Shown here: piece after piece, positions 16,125 to 24,941 of the stretch
Layout of the letters: every line of letters begins with the position of its first letter
How positions within the stretch are numbered: position 1 is the stretch's first letter
NCBI RefSeq assembly: GCF_014645835.1
Contig: NZ_BMMM01000012.1
Coordinates: 27,496 to 87,499 of the forward strand
Direction of reading: 5' to 3'
Length of the DNA: 60,004 nucleotides
From: Streptomyces albiflavescens
GTDB taxonomy: Bacteria > Actinomycetota > Actinomycetes > Streptomycetales > Streptomycetaceae
Notes under the pieces: generated by a model
What the model was told of the DNA's origin: nothing
What the model saw: the letters and a program-made list of their open reading frames with translations, nothing else
Databases searched by the model: none
Made by a program: the position numbers and the translations under genes

Positions 16125-16565
16125 ATGCTGACGCGAATCGACCACATTGGGATCGCCTGTTTCGACCTCGACAAGACCGTCGAGTTCTACCGGGCCACGT
16201 ACGGCTTCGAGGTCTTCCACTCCGAGGTCAACGAAGAGCAGGGCGTACGCGAGGCCATGCTCAAGATCAACGAGACGTCCGACGGCGGCGCCTCCTACCT
16301 CCAGCTCCTGGAGCCCACCCGCGACGACTCCACCGTGGCGAAGTGGCTCGCCAAGAACGGCGAGGGCGTGCACCACATCGCCTTCGGTACGGCGGACGTC
16401 GACGCCGACGCCGCCGACATCAAGGACAAGGGCGTACGCGTGCTCTACGACGAGCCCCGGCGCGGGTCCATGGGCTCCCGCATCACCTTCCTGCACCCAA
16501 AGGATTGCCACGGTGTCCTGACAGAACTGGTCACTTCGGCTGCTGTTGAGTCACCTGAGCACTGA
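16125..16565 (+). CDS. mce: Methylmalonyl-CoA epimerase
   Basis: The product is 146 aa of the vicinal-oxygen-chelate (glyoxalase) fold. It interconverts (2R)- and (2S)-methylmalonyl-CoA. Metal-ligand positions are seen in IDHIGIA near the start, EGVHHIAFGTADVD in the middle and the C-terminal GVLTELV. Length and motif order are typical. Its neighbours meaB and thiolase place it in acyl-CoA/propionate metabolism. Confidence 0.93.
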   Translation: MLTRIDHIGIACFDLDKTVEFYRATYGFEVFHSEVNEEQGVREAMLKINETSDGGASYLQLLEPTRDDSTVAKWLAKNGEGVHHIAFGTADVDADAADIKDKGVRVLYDEPRRGSMGSRITFLHPKDCHGVLTELVTSAAVESPEH

Positions 16566-16808
16566 CCCCCGTATATCTGGGCCGGTAGGGTTGGGGGCGG
16601 CCGTCGCCTTTTCGCGGGGACGGCCGAGGTCCTGCCGCATTCCAGCGCGCAGAACCGAGGGCCGGGGTCCAGGTTTCGAGGGACGAGCGTCGGGGCAGCA
16701 GCCCATGCTCCGCCGTTGATCTGACACCATTCCCCGGGGGCCCCGTTCGGCGGATGGACGGAGCTCGTTTGGAGAGACTTGCGACCAGGGGACGGATGGG
16801 ACCGCGCA
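16566..16808 (+). promoter_or_regulatory. Upstream region of scy
   Basis: This 243-bp region between mce and scy has no gene. A TTG at 16779 extends the scy frame by ten codons. No clear terminator or named promoter motif is visible. Confidence 0.3.
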
Positions 16809-19800
16809 GTGCGGGGCTACGAACGCCAGGAGCGAGAGCCGGCGGCTGACGTCGACCACCTCTCTCGGTTCGAGGCCGAGATGGAGCGGCTGAAGACCGA
16901 GCGGGAGAAGGCCGTCCAGCACGCCGAGGACCTCGGCTATCAGGTCGAGGTGCTGCGCGCCAAGCTGCACGAGGCGCGGCGCAGTCTGGCGACCCGTCCT
17001 GCCTACGACGGCGGCGACATCGGGTACCAGGCCGAGCAGCTGCTCCGTAATGCCCAGATCCAGGCCGACCAGCTGCGCTCGGACGCCGAGCGCGAGCTGA
17101 GCCAGGCCCGCGCGCAGACGCAGCGGATCCTGCAGGAACACGCCGAGCAGGCCGCGCGCCTTCAGGCGGAGCTGCACCAGGAAGCGGTCACGCGCCGCCA
17201 GCAGCTCGACCAGGAGCTGGCCGAGCGCCGGCAGACCGTCGAGTCGCACGTCAACGAGAACGTGGCATGGGCGGAGCAACTGCGCGCCCGCACCGAGTCG
17301 CAGGCCCGCCGTCTCCTGGAGGAGTCGCGCGCCGAGGCCGACCAGGCGCTGGCCGCCGCCCGCACGGAGGCCGAGCGGGTCGCCGCCGAGGCGCGGCAGC
17401 GGCTCACCACCGACGCCGAGGCGGCCCGCGCCGAGGCCGAGCAGCTGCTGCGCCGGGCCCGCACGGACGCCGAGCGGCTGCTGAACGCGGCGTCCACGCA
17501 GGCCCAGGAGGCCACCGACCACGCCGAGCAGCTGCGCAGCTCCACCGCGACCGAGTCGGACACCGCCCGCCGCCAGGCCACCGAGCTGAGCCGGGCCGCC
17601 GAGCAGCGCATGACCGAGGCGGATGCGGCGCTGCGCGCGGCGCGGGCCGAGGCCGACAAGGTCGTCGCCGAGGCGAAGGAGTCCGCGGCCAAGACCCTCT
17701 CCAGCGCGGAGTCGGCGAACGAGCAGCGCACGCGCACGGCGAAGGAGCAGGTCGCCCGGCTGGTCAGCGAGGCCACCAAGGAGGCCGAGACCACCAAGTC
17801 CGAGGCCGAGCAGGTCGTCGCGGAGGCGCGCGCCAAGGCCGAGAAGATCGTCGCGGAGGCCGAGAAGAACGCCCGCAGCCTCACCGCCGAGGAGACCGCG
17901 TCCCAGCTCGCCAAGGCCGCCCGTACCGCCGAGGACGTGCTCGACAAGGCGTCCGAGGAAGCCAAGACGACCACCAAGGCCGCCGCCGAGGAGGCCGAGC
18001 GGATCCGCACCGAAGCGGAGGCCGAGGCCGACCGGCTGCGAGCCGAGGCGCACGACATCGCCGAGCAGCTCAAGGGCACGGCGAAGGACGACACCAAGGA
18101 GTACCGCGCCAAGACGGTCGAACTGCAGGAGGAGGCGCGCCGTCTGCGCGGCGAGGCCGAGCAGCTGCGCGCCGACGCGGTCTCCGAGGGCGAGCGCATC
18201 CGCGCGGAGGCTCGCCGCGAGGCCGTCCAGCAGATCGAGGAGGCGGCCAAGACCGCCGAGGAGCTGCTCGCCAAGGCGAAGGCCGACGCGGACGAACTGC
18301 GCCAGACCGCCGCGACGGACAGCGAGAAGGTCCGCACCGAGGCCATCGAGCGCGCCACCACACTGCGCCGGCAGGCCGAGGAGACCCTGGAGCGCACCCG
18401 TGCCGAGGCCGAGCGGCATCGGGCGGAGGCGGTCGAGCAGTCCGAGGCGATCAACGCGGAGGCCGAGCGTGCGGCCGAGCGGCTGCGCGAGGAGACCGAG
18501 CGCGCCATAGCGGCTCGCCAGGCCGAGGCCGCCGAGGAGCTGACCCGTCGCCACACGGAGGCCGAGGAGCGCCTCGCCGCCGCCGAGCAGGCGCTGACGG
18601 ACGCGCGCGCGGAGGCCGAGCGGATCCGCCGCGAGGCCGCCGAGGAGACGGACCGGCTGCGCACGGAGGCCGCCGAGCGGATCCGCGCGCTGCAGGCACA
18701 GGCCGAGGCCGAGGCCGAGCGACTGCGCAACGAAGCGGCCGCGGACGCGTCCACCTCACGCGCCGAGGGCGAGACCATCGCCGTACGACTGCGTTCGGAG
18801 GCCGCGGCGGAGGCCGAGCGGCTGAAGTCGGAGGCCCAGGACAGCGCCGATCGCGTACGGGCGGAGGCGCAGGCCGCGGCCGAGCGGCTGGCGACCGAGG
18901 GCGCCGAGACGCTGGCCGCCGCGCAGGAGGAGGCCGCCAGGCGCCGCCGCGAGGCCGAGGAGCTTCTCGGCTCCGCGCGCCAGGAGGCCGACCAGGAGCG
19001 CGAGCGGGCCCGTGAACAGAGCGAGGAGCTGCTGGCTTCCGCGCGCAATCGCGTCGACGAGGCGCAGGCCGAGGCCGTACGCCTGGTCGAGGAGGCCGAC
19101 CGGCGGGCGACCGAGATGGTCTCGAGCGCCGAGCAGACCGCTCAGCAGGTGCGCGACTCCGTCGCCGGGCTGCACGAGCAGGCCCAGGAGGAGATCGCGG
19201 GTCTGCGCAGCACCGCCGAGCACGTGGCGGACCGCACGCGGACCGAGGCGCAGGAGGAGGCGGACCGGGTCCGCGCCGACGCGTACGCGGAGCGGGAGCG
19301 GGCGTCCGAGGACGCGGCGCGCATCCGGCGGGAGGCGGCCCAGGAGACGGATGCCGCCTCGTCGCTCGCGGAGCGCACGGTTTCCGAGGCCATCGCCGAG
19401 TCCGAGCGGCTGCGCTCGGACGCCGCCGACCACGCCCAGCGTGTCCGCACCGAGGCGTCCGACGCCATCGCGAACGCCGAGCAGGATGCTTCGCGGACCC
19501 GTGCGGACGCCCGGGAGGACGCCAACCGGATCCGTTCGGACGCGGCCACGCAGGCGGACACCCTCATCACCGAGGCGGCGGCGGAGGCCGAGCGGCTCAC
19601 GACCGAGACCGCCGCCGAGGCCGAGCGCGTACGGGCCGAATCCGTGGCCAAGGCCGAGCAGCTCATCTCGGACGCGACCGGAGACGCGGAGCGGCTGCGG
19701 GCCGAGGCCGCCGAGACGGTCGGTTCCGCGCAGCAGCACGCCGAGCGGGTCCGCGCCGATTCGGAGCGCGTCAAGGCCGAGGCGGCGGCGGAGGCCGAGC

Positions 19801-20657
19801 GGCTCACGTCGTCGGCGCGCGAGGAGGCCGAGCGCACGCTGGACGAAGCGCGCCAGGAGGCCAACAAGCGCCGCTCCGAGGCGGCCGAGCAGGTCGACAC
19901 CCTCATCTCGGAGACCGCGTCCGAGGCGGACAAGCTGCTCTCCGAGGCGCAGCAGAGCGCGCAGAAGACGACGGCGGCAGCCGAGTCGCAGGCCGACACG
20001 ATGGTCGGGGCGGCGCGCAACGAGGCCGAACGACTGGTCTCCGAGGCGACCGTGGAAGGCAATTCCCTGGTGGAGCGGGCCCGTACGGACGCGGACGAGC
20101 TGCTGGTCGGCACGCGCCGGGACGCGACGGCGATAAGGGAGCGGGCGGAGGAGCTGCGCGACCGCATCACCACGGAGATCGAGGAGCTGCACGGGCGGGC
20201 CCGCCGTGAGTCGGCCGAGGCGATGAAGACGGCCGGCGAGCGCTGCGACGCGCTCGTGAAGGCGGCCGAGGACCAGCTCGCCGAGGCCGAGGCGAAGGCG
20301 AAGGACCTGGTGTCGGAGGCCAACTCCGAGGCGAGCAAGGTGCGTATCGCCGCGGTCAAGAAGGCGGAGGGTCTCCTCAAGGAGGCCGAGCAGAAGAAGA
20401 ACTCGCTCGTCACCGAGGCCGAGAAGATCAGGTCCGAGGCGATCCAGGAGGCGAAGGCCGCGGTCGAGGAGGGCAAGCGCGACCTGGAGGTCCTGGTGCG
20501 CCGCCGCGAGGACATCAATGCGGAGATCTCCCGTGTCCAGGACGTCCTGGAGGCGTTGGAGTCTTTTGAGGCCCCGTCCGGCAACAAGGACGGTGGGATC
20601 AAGGCCGGCGCCGCCGCGGGCGCGACTCGTTCGGGTGGCAAGTCGTCAGAGGGCTAG
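16809..20657 (+). CDS. scy: Scy, long coiled-coil polarity/scaffold protein
   Basis: The product is 1282 aa. It organises the polar growth machinery at hyphal tips together with DivIVA and FilP. A short N-terminal segment with HLSRFEAEMERLKTEREKA is followed by a nearly continuous Ala/Glu/Arg-rich coiled coil over more than 1200 residues. Motifs such as EAERLRAEA recur at regular intervals, fitting the 51-residue coiled-coil repeat described for this class. A short Gly-rich tail (GAAAGATRSGGK) ends it. GTG at 16809 has GGGA seven bases upstream; a TTG at 16779 is an alternative. The adjoining filP confirms identity. Confidence 0.93.
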   Translation: MRGYERQEREPAADVDHLSRFEAEMERLKTEREKAVQHAEDLGYQVEVLRAKLHEARRSLATRPAYDGGDIGYQAEQLLRNAQIQADQLRSDAERELSQARAQTQRILQEHAEQAARLQAELHQEAVTRRQQLDQELAERRQTVESHVNENVAWAEQLRARTESQARRLLEESRAEADQALAAARTEAERVAAEARQRLTTDAEAARAEAEQLLRRARTDAERLLNAASTQAQEATDHAEQLRSSTATESDTARRQATELSRAAEQRMTEADAALRAARAEADKVVAEAKESAAKTLSSAESANEQRTRTAKEQVARLVSEATKEAETTKSEAEQVVAEARAKAEKIVAEAEKNARSLTAEETASQLAKAARTAEDVLDKASEEAKTTTKAAAEEAERIRTEAEAEADRLRAEAHDIAEQLKGTAKDDTKEYRAKTVELQEEARRLRGEAEQLRADAVSEGERIRAEARREAVQQIEEAAKTAEELLAKAKADADELRQTAATDSEKVRTEAIERATTLRRQAEETLERTRAEAERHRAEAVEQSEAINAEAERAAERLREETERAIAARQAEAAEELTRRHTEAEERLAAAEQALTDARAEAERIRREAAEETDRLRTEAAERIRALQAQAEAEAERLRNEAAADASTSRAEGETIAVRLRSEAAAEAERLKSEAQDSADRVRAEAQAAAERLATEGAETLAAAQEEAARRRREAEELLGSARQEADQERERAREQSEELLASARNRVDEAQAEAVRLVEEADRRATEMVSSAEQTAQQVRDSVAGLHEQAQEEIAGLRSTAEHVADRTRTEAQEEADRVRADAYAERERASEDAARIRREAAQETDAASSLAERTVSEAIAESERLRSDAADHAQRVRTEASDAIANAEQDASRTRADAREDANRIRSDAATQADTLITEAAAEAERLTTETAAEAERVRAESVAKAEQLISDATGDAERLRAEAAETVGSAQQHAERVRADSERVKAEAAAEAERLTSSAREEAERTLDEARQEANKRRSEAAEQVDTLISETASEADKLLSEAQQSAQKTTAAAESQADTMVGAARNEAERLVSEATVEGNSLVERARTDADELLVGTRRDATAIRERAEELRDRITTEIEELHGRARRESAEAMKTAGERCDALVKAAEDQLAEAEAKAKDLVSEANSEASKVRIAAVKKAEGLLKEAEQKKNSLVTEAEKIRSEAIQEAKAAVEEGKRDLEVLVRRREDINAEISRVQDVLEALESFEAPSGNKDGGIKAGAAAGATRSGGKSSEG

Positions 20658-20840
20658 CCAGAAGCACCGATTCCATGCTTTGTAGGGACCTTTGTCACAG
20701 GCTCTGGCAAGCCCTCCGACAGTTAGCCACCCAAAAGGAGTGTCATTCTCCAGATCAAACACGTATCCGCTCGATGACACACCGCTTTGACCCCTAGGAT
20801 TCCCCCTATCACCTCACCGGTCTCATTCGACAGGAACCCC
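20658..20840 (+). promoter_or_regulatory. Intergenic region between scy and filP
   Basis: This 183-bp region lacks an obvious terminator. It probably contains a filP promoter; a relatively AT-rich stretch (GTGTCATTCTCCAGATCAAA) lies about 90 bp upstream of the start. Confidence 0.35.
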
Positions 20841-21776
20841 ATGAGCGACACTTCCCCCTACGGCTTCGAGCTTGTGCGGCGTGGGTACGACCGCGCGCAG
20901 GTGGACGAACGCATCTCGAAGCTCGTCTCCGACCGTGACAGCGCTCTGGCCCGTATCACTGCTCTGGAAAAGCGCATCGAGGAGCTCCACCTCGAGACGC
21001 AGAACGCCCAGGCCCAGGTCAGCGACGCCGAGCCGTCGTACGCGGGTCTCGGCGCGCGCGTCGAGAAGATCCTCCGCCTCGCCGAGGAGGAGGCGAAGGA
21101 CCTGCGCGAGGAGGCCCGTCGCGCTTCCGAGCAGCACCGCGAGCTCGCCGAGTCTGCGGCCCAGCAGGTCCGCAACGACGCAGAATCGTTCGCTGCGGAC
21201 CGCAAGGCCAAGGCGGAGGACGAGGGCGTCCGGATCGTCGAGAAGGCCAAGAGCGACGCCTCGCAGCTGCGCGCCGATGCGCAGAAGGACGCGCAGTCCA
21301 AGCGCGAAGAGGCGGACGCCCTCTTCGAGGAGACCCGTGCCAAGGCCGCCCAGGCCGCCGCCGACTTCGAGACGAACCTCGCCAAGCGCCGCGAGCAGTC
21401 CGAGCGCGACCTGGCCTCGCGTCAGGCCAAGGCCGAGAAGCGTCTCGCGGAGATCGAGCACCGCGCGGAGCAGCTCCGCCTGGAGGCCGAGAAGCTGCGC
21501 ACGGACGCCGAGCGCCGCGCCCGCCAGACGGTCGAGACGGCTCAGCGCCAGGCCGAGGACATCGTGGCCGACGCGAACGCCAAGGCCGACCGCATCCGTT
21601 CGGAATCCGAGCGCGAGCTCGCGGCTCTCACCAACCGCCGCGACTCGATCAACGCCCAGCTCACGAACGTCCGCGAGATGCTCGCGACGCTCACGGGCGC
21701 CGCGGTGGCCGCCGCCGGCACGCCGGCCGAGGACGAGCCGATCTCCCGTGGGGTTCCGGCCCAGCAGTCCCGGTAA
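20841..21776 (+). CDS. filP: FilP, intermediate-filament-like coiled-coil protein
   Basis: The product is 311 aa, essentially the known FilP length. The N-terminus (YGFELVRRGYDRAQVDERI) matches the short DivIVA-like lipid/pole-targeting motif. A coiled coil of about 220 residues, rich in Ala/Glu/Arg, follows, then an Ala/Pro tail. FilP forms cytoskeletal networks behind hyphal tips and interacts with Scy and DivIVA. ATG at 20841 is chosen so the protein begins just before the DivIVA-like motif. Confidence 0.93.
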   Translation: MSDTSPYGFELVRRGYDRAQVDERISKLVSDRDSALARITALEKRIEELHLETQNAQAQVSDAEPSYAGLGARVEKILRLAEEEAKDLREEARRASEQHRELAESAAQQVRNDAESFAADRKAKAEDEGVRIVEKAKSDASQLRADAQKDAQSKREEADALFEETRAKAAQAAADFETNLAKRREQSERDLASRQAKAEKRLAEIEHRAEQLRLEAEKLRTDAERRARQTVETAQRQAEDIVADANAKADRIRSESERELAALTNRRDSINAQLTNVREMLATLTGAAVAAAGTPAEDEPISRGVPAQQSR

Positions 21777-21790
21777 TCACCGAGCACCGT

Positions 21791-21828
21791 CAAAGGCCCG
21801 CACCCTCCGCCGGGGGCGCGGGCCTTTG
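21791..21828 (+). terminator. filP terminator
   Basis: CAAAGGCCCGC...GCGGGCCTTTG forms a strong GC-rich stem ending in a short T-containing run, 15 bp after the filP stop. Confidence 0.85.
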
Positions 21829-22000
21829 TCGTACGACGAGGGGCGCGCGCCGTCGAGGGGGGCGCGGGGCCGTGACATGGTGCGCCTCCGCCGCGCGGAC
21901 GCGCCCGGCCCGGGCGGCGCGGCAGCCGGCCACGGCGAGCAAGCGGCAGAGCCCCCGTGCTCAAGTGGCAGGGCCAAACCGCCCGACTTAGCGTGGCCGC

Positions 22001-22969
22001 ATGATTGAGCTCGAGGGGCTGACCAAGCGGTACGGCGAGAAGGTGGCGGTGAACAACCTCACCTTCGCCGTTCGACCCGGCATCGTGACCGGCTTCCTCG
22101 GCCCCAACGGCGCCGGAAAATCCACGACGATGCGGATGGTGCTCGGGCTCGACCACCCGACCGCGGGCGATGTCCGGATCGACGGTCAGCACTACGACCA
22201 CCTGAGGGACCCGCTCACATACATCGGCGCCCTGCTGGACGCGAAGGCCATGCACGGCGGCCGCAGCGCGTTCCATCACCTCCTCTGCCTCGCCCAGAGC
22301 AACGGCATCCCCAAGGCACGCGTCCACGAGGTCCTCGACACGGTGGGGCTCACCCCGGTGGCGAACAAGAAGGCCAAAGGCTTCTCGCTCGGTATGGGCC
22401 AGCGGCTCGGCATCGCGGGCGCGCTGCTCGGTGACCCGCGAATCCTGATGTTCGACGAGCCGGTCAACGGGCTGGACCCCGAGGGCATCCACTGGATCCG
22501 CAATCTGATGAAGTCGCTCGCGGCTCAGGGCCGTACCGTCTTCGTCTCCTCCCATCTCATGAGCGAGATGGCGCTGACCGCCGACCACCTCGTCGTCATC
22601 GGCCAGGGCAGACTCCTCGCCGACACTTCCATGGCCGACTTCATCCAGCAGAACTCGCGGTCGTACGTCCGTATCCGCTCCCCCCAGCGCGAGCGGCTTC
22701 TCGACGTGTTGCACGGCGCCGGGATCACGGTCGTCGAGACGGGCAGCGGCATGCTCGAAGTGGACGGCGGCAAACCGGAGCACATCGGCGAGCTGGCCGC
22801 GCAGCACCAGATCGTGCTGCACGAGCTCAGCCCCCAACAGGCCTCCCTGGAGGAGGCGTTCATGCAGCTGACCGCGGAGTCGGTGGAGTACCACGCGCAC
22901 GCCGACACCCCGCACACACCGACCCCGCGGCCGGCCCCGCAATGGGGCGGCGACTGGAAGAGGGGCTGA
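22001..22969 (+). CDS. ABC transporter ATP-binding protein (ABC-2 type, cassette 1)
   Basis: The product is 322 aa. Motifs: Walker A GPNGAGKST, Q-loop region, a signature of the form FSLGMGQRLGIA instead of LSGGQ, Walker B LMFDEPVNGLDPEG and the H-loop SSHLMSEMA. This FSLGMGQRL type is typical of bacitracin/lantibiotic-immunity-like or uncharacterised ABC-2 exporters. A C-terminal regulatory region of about 100 residues ends in a His/Pro-rich tail. It is followed by its permease. It is paralogous to the ATPase at 26035. Confidence 0.9.
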   Translation: MIELEGLTKRYGEKVAVNNLTFAVRPGIVTGFLGPNGAGKSTTMRMVLGLDHPTAGDVRIDGQHYDHLRDPLTYIGALLDAKAMHGGRSAFHHLLCLAQSNGIPKARVHEVLDTVGLTPVANKKAKGFSLGMGQRLGIAGALLGDPRILMFDEPVNGLDPEGIHWIRNLMKSLAAQGRTVFVSSHLMSEMALTADHLVVIGQGRLLADTSMADFIQQNSRSYVRIRSPQRERLLDVLHGAGITVVETGSGMLEVDGGKPEHIGELAAQHQIVLHELSPQQASLEEAFMQLTAESVEYHAHADTPHTPTPRPAPQWGGDWKRG

Positions 22970-22971
22970 CC

Positions 22972-23742
22972 ATGGCGGCCACCCAGGTTCTCAAGTCGGA
23001 GTGGACCAAGATCCGGTCCGTCGCGTCCACCGTGTGGACGCTCAGTCTCGCCGCGATCGTCACCATCGCTCTCGGCATCCTGATCTCGCTGCTGTCGAAG
23101 AACGAGTTCGACAACATGCCCGTGCGGGAGCGGCTCTCCTTCGACCCGACGTTCATCAGCTTCGCGGGCATGACCCTCGGTCAGCTCGCGATGATCGTGT
23201 TCGGGGTGCTGGTCGTGGGCAACGAGTACAGCACCGGCATGATCCGCACCTCGCTCGCCGCGGTCCCGCAGCGCGGCACGTTTCTGTTCAGCAAGATCGC
23301 GGTGGCGGCGGGCCTCGCCCTCGTCGTCGGCATGATCACCAGCTTTGTCGCCTTCTTCCTGGGGCAGGCGGTGCTCGGCGTGCACAAGGCGTCCATCGGC
23401 GACCCGGGTGTGCTGCGCGCGGTGATCGGCGGCGGGCTCTACATGACGCTCATCGCCGTCTTCTCGATGGGCGTCGCGGCGATGCTGCGCAGTCCGATGC
23501 TCTCGCTGGGCATCCTGATGCCGTTCTTCTTCCTGATCTCCAACATCCTGGGCGCCGTCTCCGCGACCAAGAAGGTCGGCCGCTATCTGCCCGACCAGGC
23601 CGGCAGCAAGATCATGCGGGTCGTGACCCCGATCGGCGACGACACTCCGTACGGCCCCTGGGGCGGCCTCGTGATCATGGTGCTGTGGGTGGCCGCGGCG
23701 CTCATCGGGGGTTATGCGCTTCTCAAGAAACGGGACGCCTGA
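22972..23742 (+). CDS. ABC-2 type permease (cassette 1)
   Basis: The product is 256 aa with six predicted membrane helices. The start LKSEWTKIRSV is typical of this permease family. The ATG at 22972 is two bases after the ATPase stop; an earlier in-frame start at 22942 overlaps the ATPase. VVGNEYSTGMIRTSL is the conserved cytoplasmic segment. Substrate unknown. Confidence 0.88.
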   Translation: MAATQVLKSEWTKIRSVASTVWTLSLAAIVTIALGILISLLSKNEFDNMPVRERLSFDPTFISFAGMTLGQLAMIVFGVLVVGNEYSTGMIRTSLAAVPQRGTFLFSKIAVAAGLALVVGMITSFVAFFLGQAVLGVHKASIGDPGVLRAVIGGGLYMTLIAVFSMGVAAMLRSPMLSLGILMPFFFLISNILGAVSATKKVGRYLPDQAGSKIMRVVTPIGDDTPYGPWGGLVIMVLWVAAALIGGYALLKKRDA

Positions 23743-23758
23743 GACTGCGTGCGATCGC

Positions 23759-23800
23759 TCAGGAGCCCGGGCGCGTGAGCTGACTCAAGAGCGCGGGCGC
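23759..23800. repeat. Imperfect direct repeat at the stop of the channel-like gene
   Basis: TCAGGAGCCCGGGCGC (23759-) and TCAAGAGCGCGGGCGC (23785-) are 26 bp apart with two mismatches. The second contains the stop and last codons of the minus-strand gene, so its 3' end is duplicated just downstream. Confidence 0.5.
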
Positions 23801-24822
23801 CTGACCTCGTCCTCGTCGGGCGGCGTCCGCCGGATCAGCCCGTCGAAGTCCGTCCAGCCCTCCCAGCGCCACACGTCCTTGTCCAGGTCCGGCTGGAGCG
23901 GCACGAAACGGCCGAGCTCGAAGTCGCCGCCCTCCAGGTCGAACCAGCGCTCGTCGGCGACCTCGGTGCCGAGACCCACGGTGCGCGCGGTCAGCCGCAC
24001 GAGCAGCTTCACGCCGTACGACCCGGACAGGTTCTTGCCCTGGATGCGCCGGAAAGGCAGCTCGGCCACCGGTGCCTCGACCGGTATCCACACCGTGAAG
24101 GGCGCCCCACGCTCGACCGCGAGCCAGGACCGCTCATCGGCGGGCTCGCCCTTCGCGTCCAGGACCTTCAGCCACTGCTTGTAGATGACGAGGCTGCCAT
24201 CGTGCGGGGAGCGTTCCAGATAGCGCAGGTGGGCTCGGGCGCGCAGGTCCACGACCGACAGATTGTCGAAGCGGTTGTAGAAGCGGACGGCGATGATCGC
24301 GTGGTCACTGTTCGCGTGGAGGCGCGAGTAGCCGGGGAAGTCCGCGGTCCAGGCGTGCGAGATGCTGGCCCGCTGCCGCCAGACGAAGGGCCGCAGGGCG
24401 AACATCTTGATCAGGACGATGCCGAGGAGCACCGCGGGCACCAGGGAGCCGGTGACCGAGGCGAGGGTGGCGAGCAGCTGGTGCGCGGTGCTGTCCGGTT
24501 CGGGTTCGAGGTTGTCCGTGCCGACGCAGGCGCGCAGCACGGTGAGGCTGAGGTCGAAGAGCCGCTCCTCGTTCGAGAACCGCTCGGCCATCGATCGGGG
24601 CGAGTGCTCGGTCAGCGTCCAGGCGGTCGCGATGACCAGCGAGAGTCCGGCCAGCGCGCCGAGCGTCATCAGGAGCAGGGCATGGACGGTGCGTCCGGCG
24701 ATCCACCAGCGAACGGACGTACGAAAGCGCGGATGCGCCCGGCCCCGCCCCGGCCTTCTCAGTAAACGCAACTCGCCACCCCCGTAACCGACTTCGTCCC
24801 CATTCGTACAATGGGACGGCAT
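23785..24822 (-). CDS. Membrane protein resembling an inward-rectifier-type K+ channel with degenerate filter
   Basis: The product is 345 aa if started at ATG 24822. Two membrane helices (about residues 47-70 and 115-142) flank a segment that could be a pore helix and loop, reading LSLTVLRACVGTDN where K+ channels have a TVGYGD-like filter. The C-terminal 170 residues look like a beta-sandwich (AIIAVRFYNRFDNLSVVDLRA and so on), as in KirBac/IRK cytoplasmic domains. The filter is not canonical, so K+ conduction is doubtful. Codon 20 is TTA (24763-24765). The start is uncertain; a TTG downstream also has a possible ribosome site. I do not recognise a named family. Confidence 0.6.
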   Translation of the reverse strand: MPSHCTNGDEVGYGGGELRLLRRPGRGRAHPRFRTSVRWWIAGRTVHALLLMTLGALAGLSLVIATAWTLTEHSPRSMAERFSNEERLFDLSLTVLRACVGTDNLEPEPDSTAHQLLATLASVTGSLVPAVLLGIVLIKMFALRPFVWRQRASISHAWTADFPGYSRLHANSDHAIIAVRFYNRFDNLSVVDLRARAHLRYLERSPHDGSLVIYKQWLKVLDAKGEPADERSWLAVERGAPFTVWIPVEAPVAELPFRRIQGKNLSGSYGVKLLVRLTARTVGLGTEVADERWFDLEGGDFELGRFVPLQPDLDKDVWRWEGWTDFDGLIRRTPPDEDEVRRPRS

Positions 24823-24941
24823 GATTCCCGGTGTCCGGTCCGGCCAATCCCGTCCAGACGGGGAGACCAGGCCCCGCCCCGGGTACATCTCGCGTGGAAG
24901 GCTGTGCCCGTATCGCGCGACCACCCCCGAAGGGCGTCACC

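Noticed and set aside
16551..18554. Long minus-strand frame opposite scy
   Set aside because: It is the antisense shadow of a repetitive coiled-coil gene; Leu/Gly-rich repeats simply mirror the Ala/Glu/Arg codons.
23001..23783. Plus-strand frame overlapping the cassette 1 permease
   Set aside because: Arg/His-rich, without hydrophobic helices, in another frame of a clear membrane protein.
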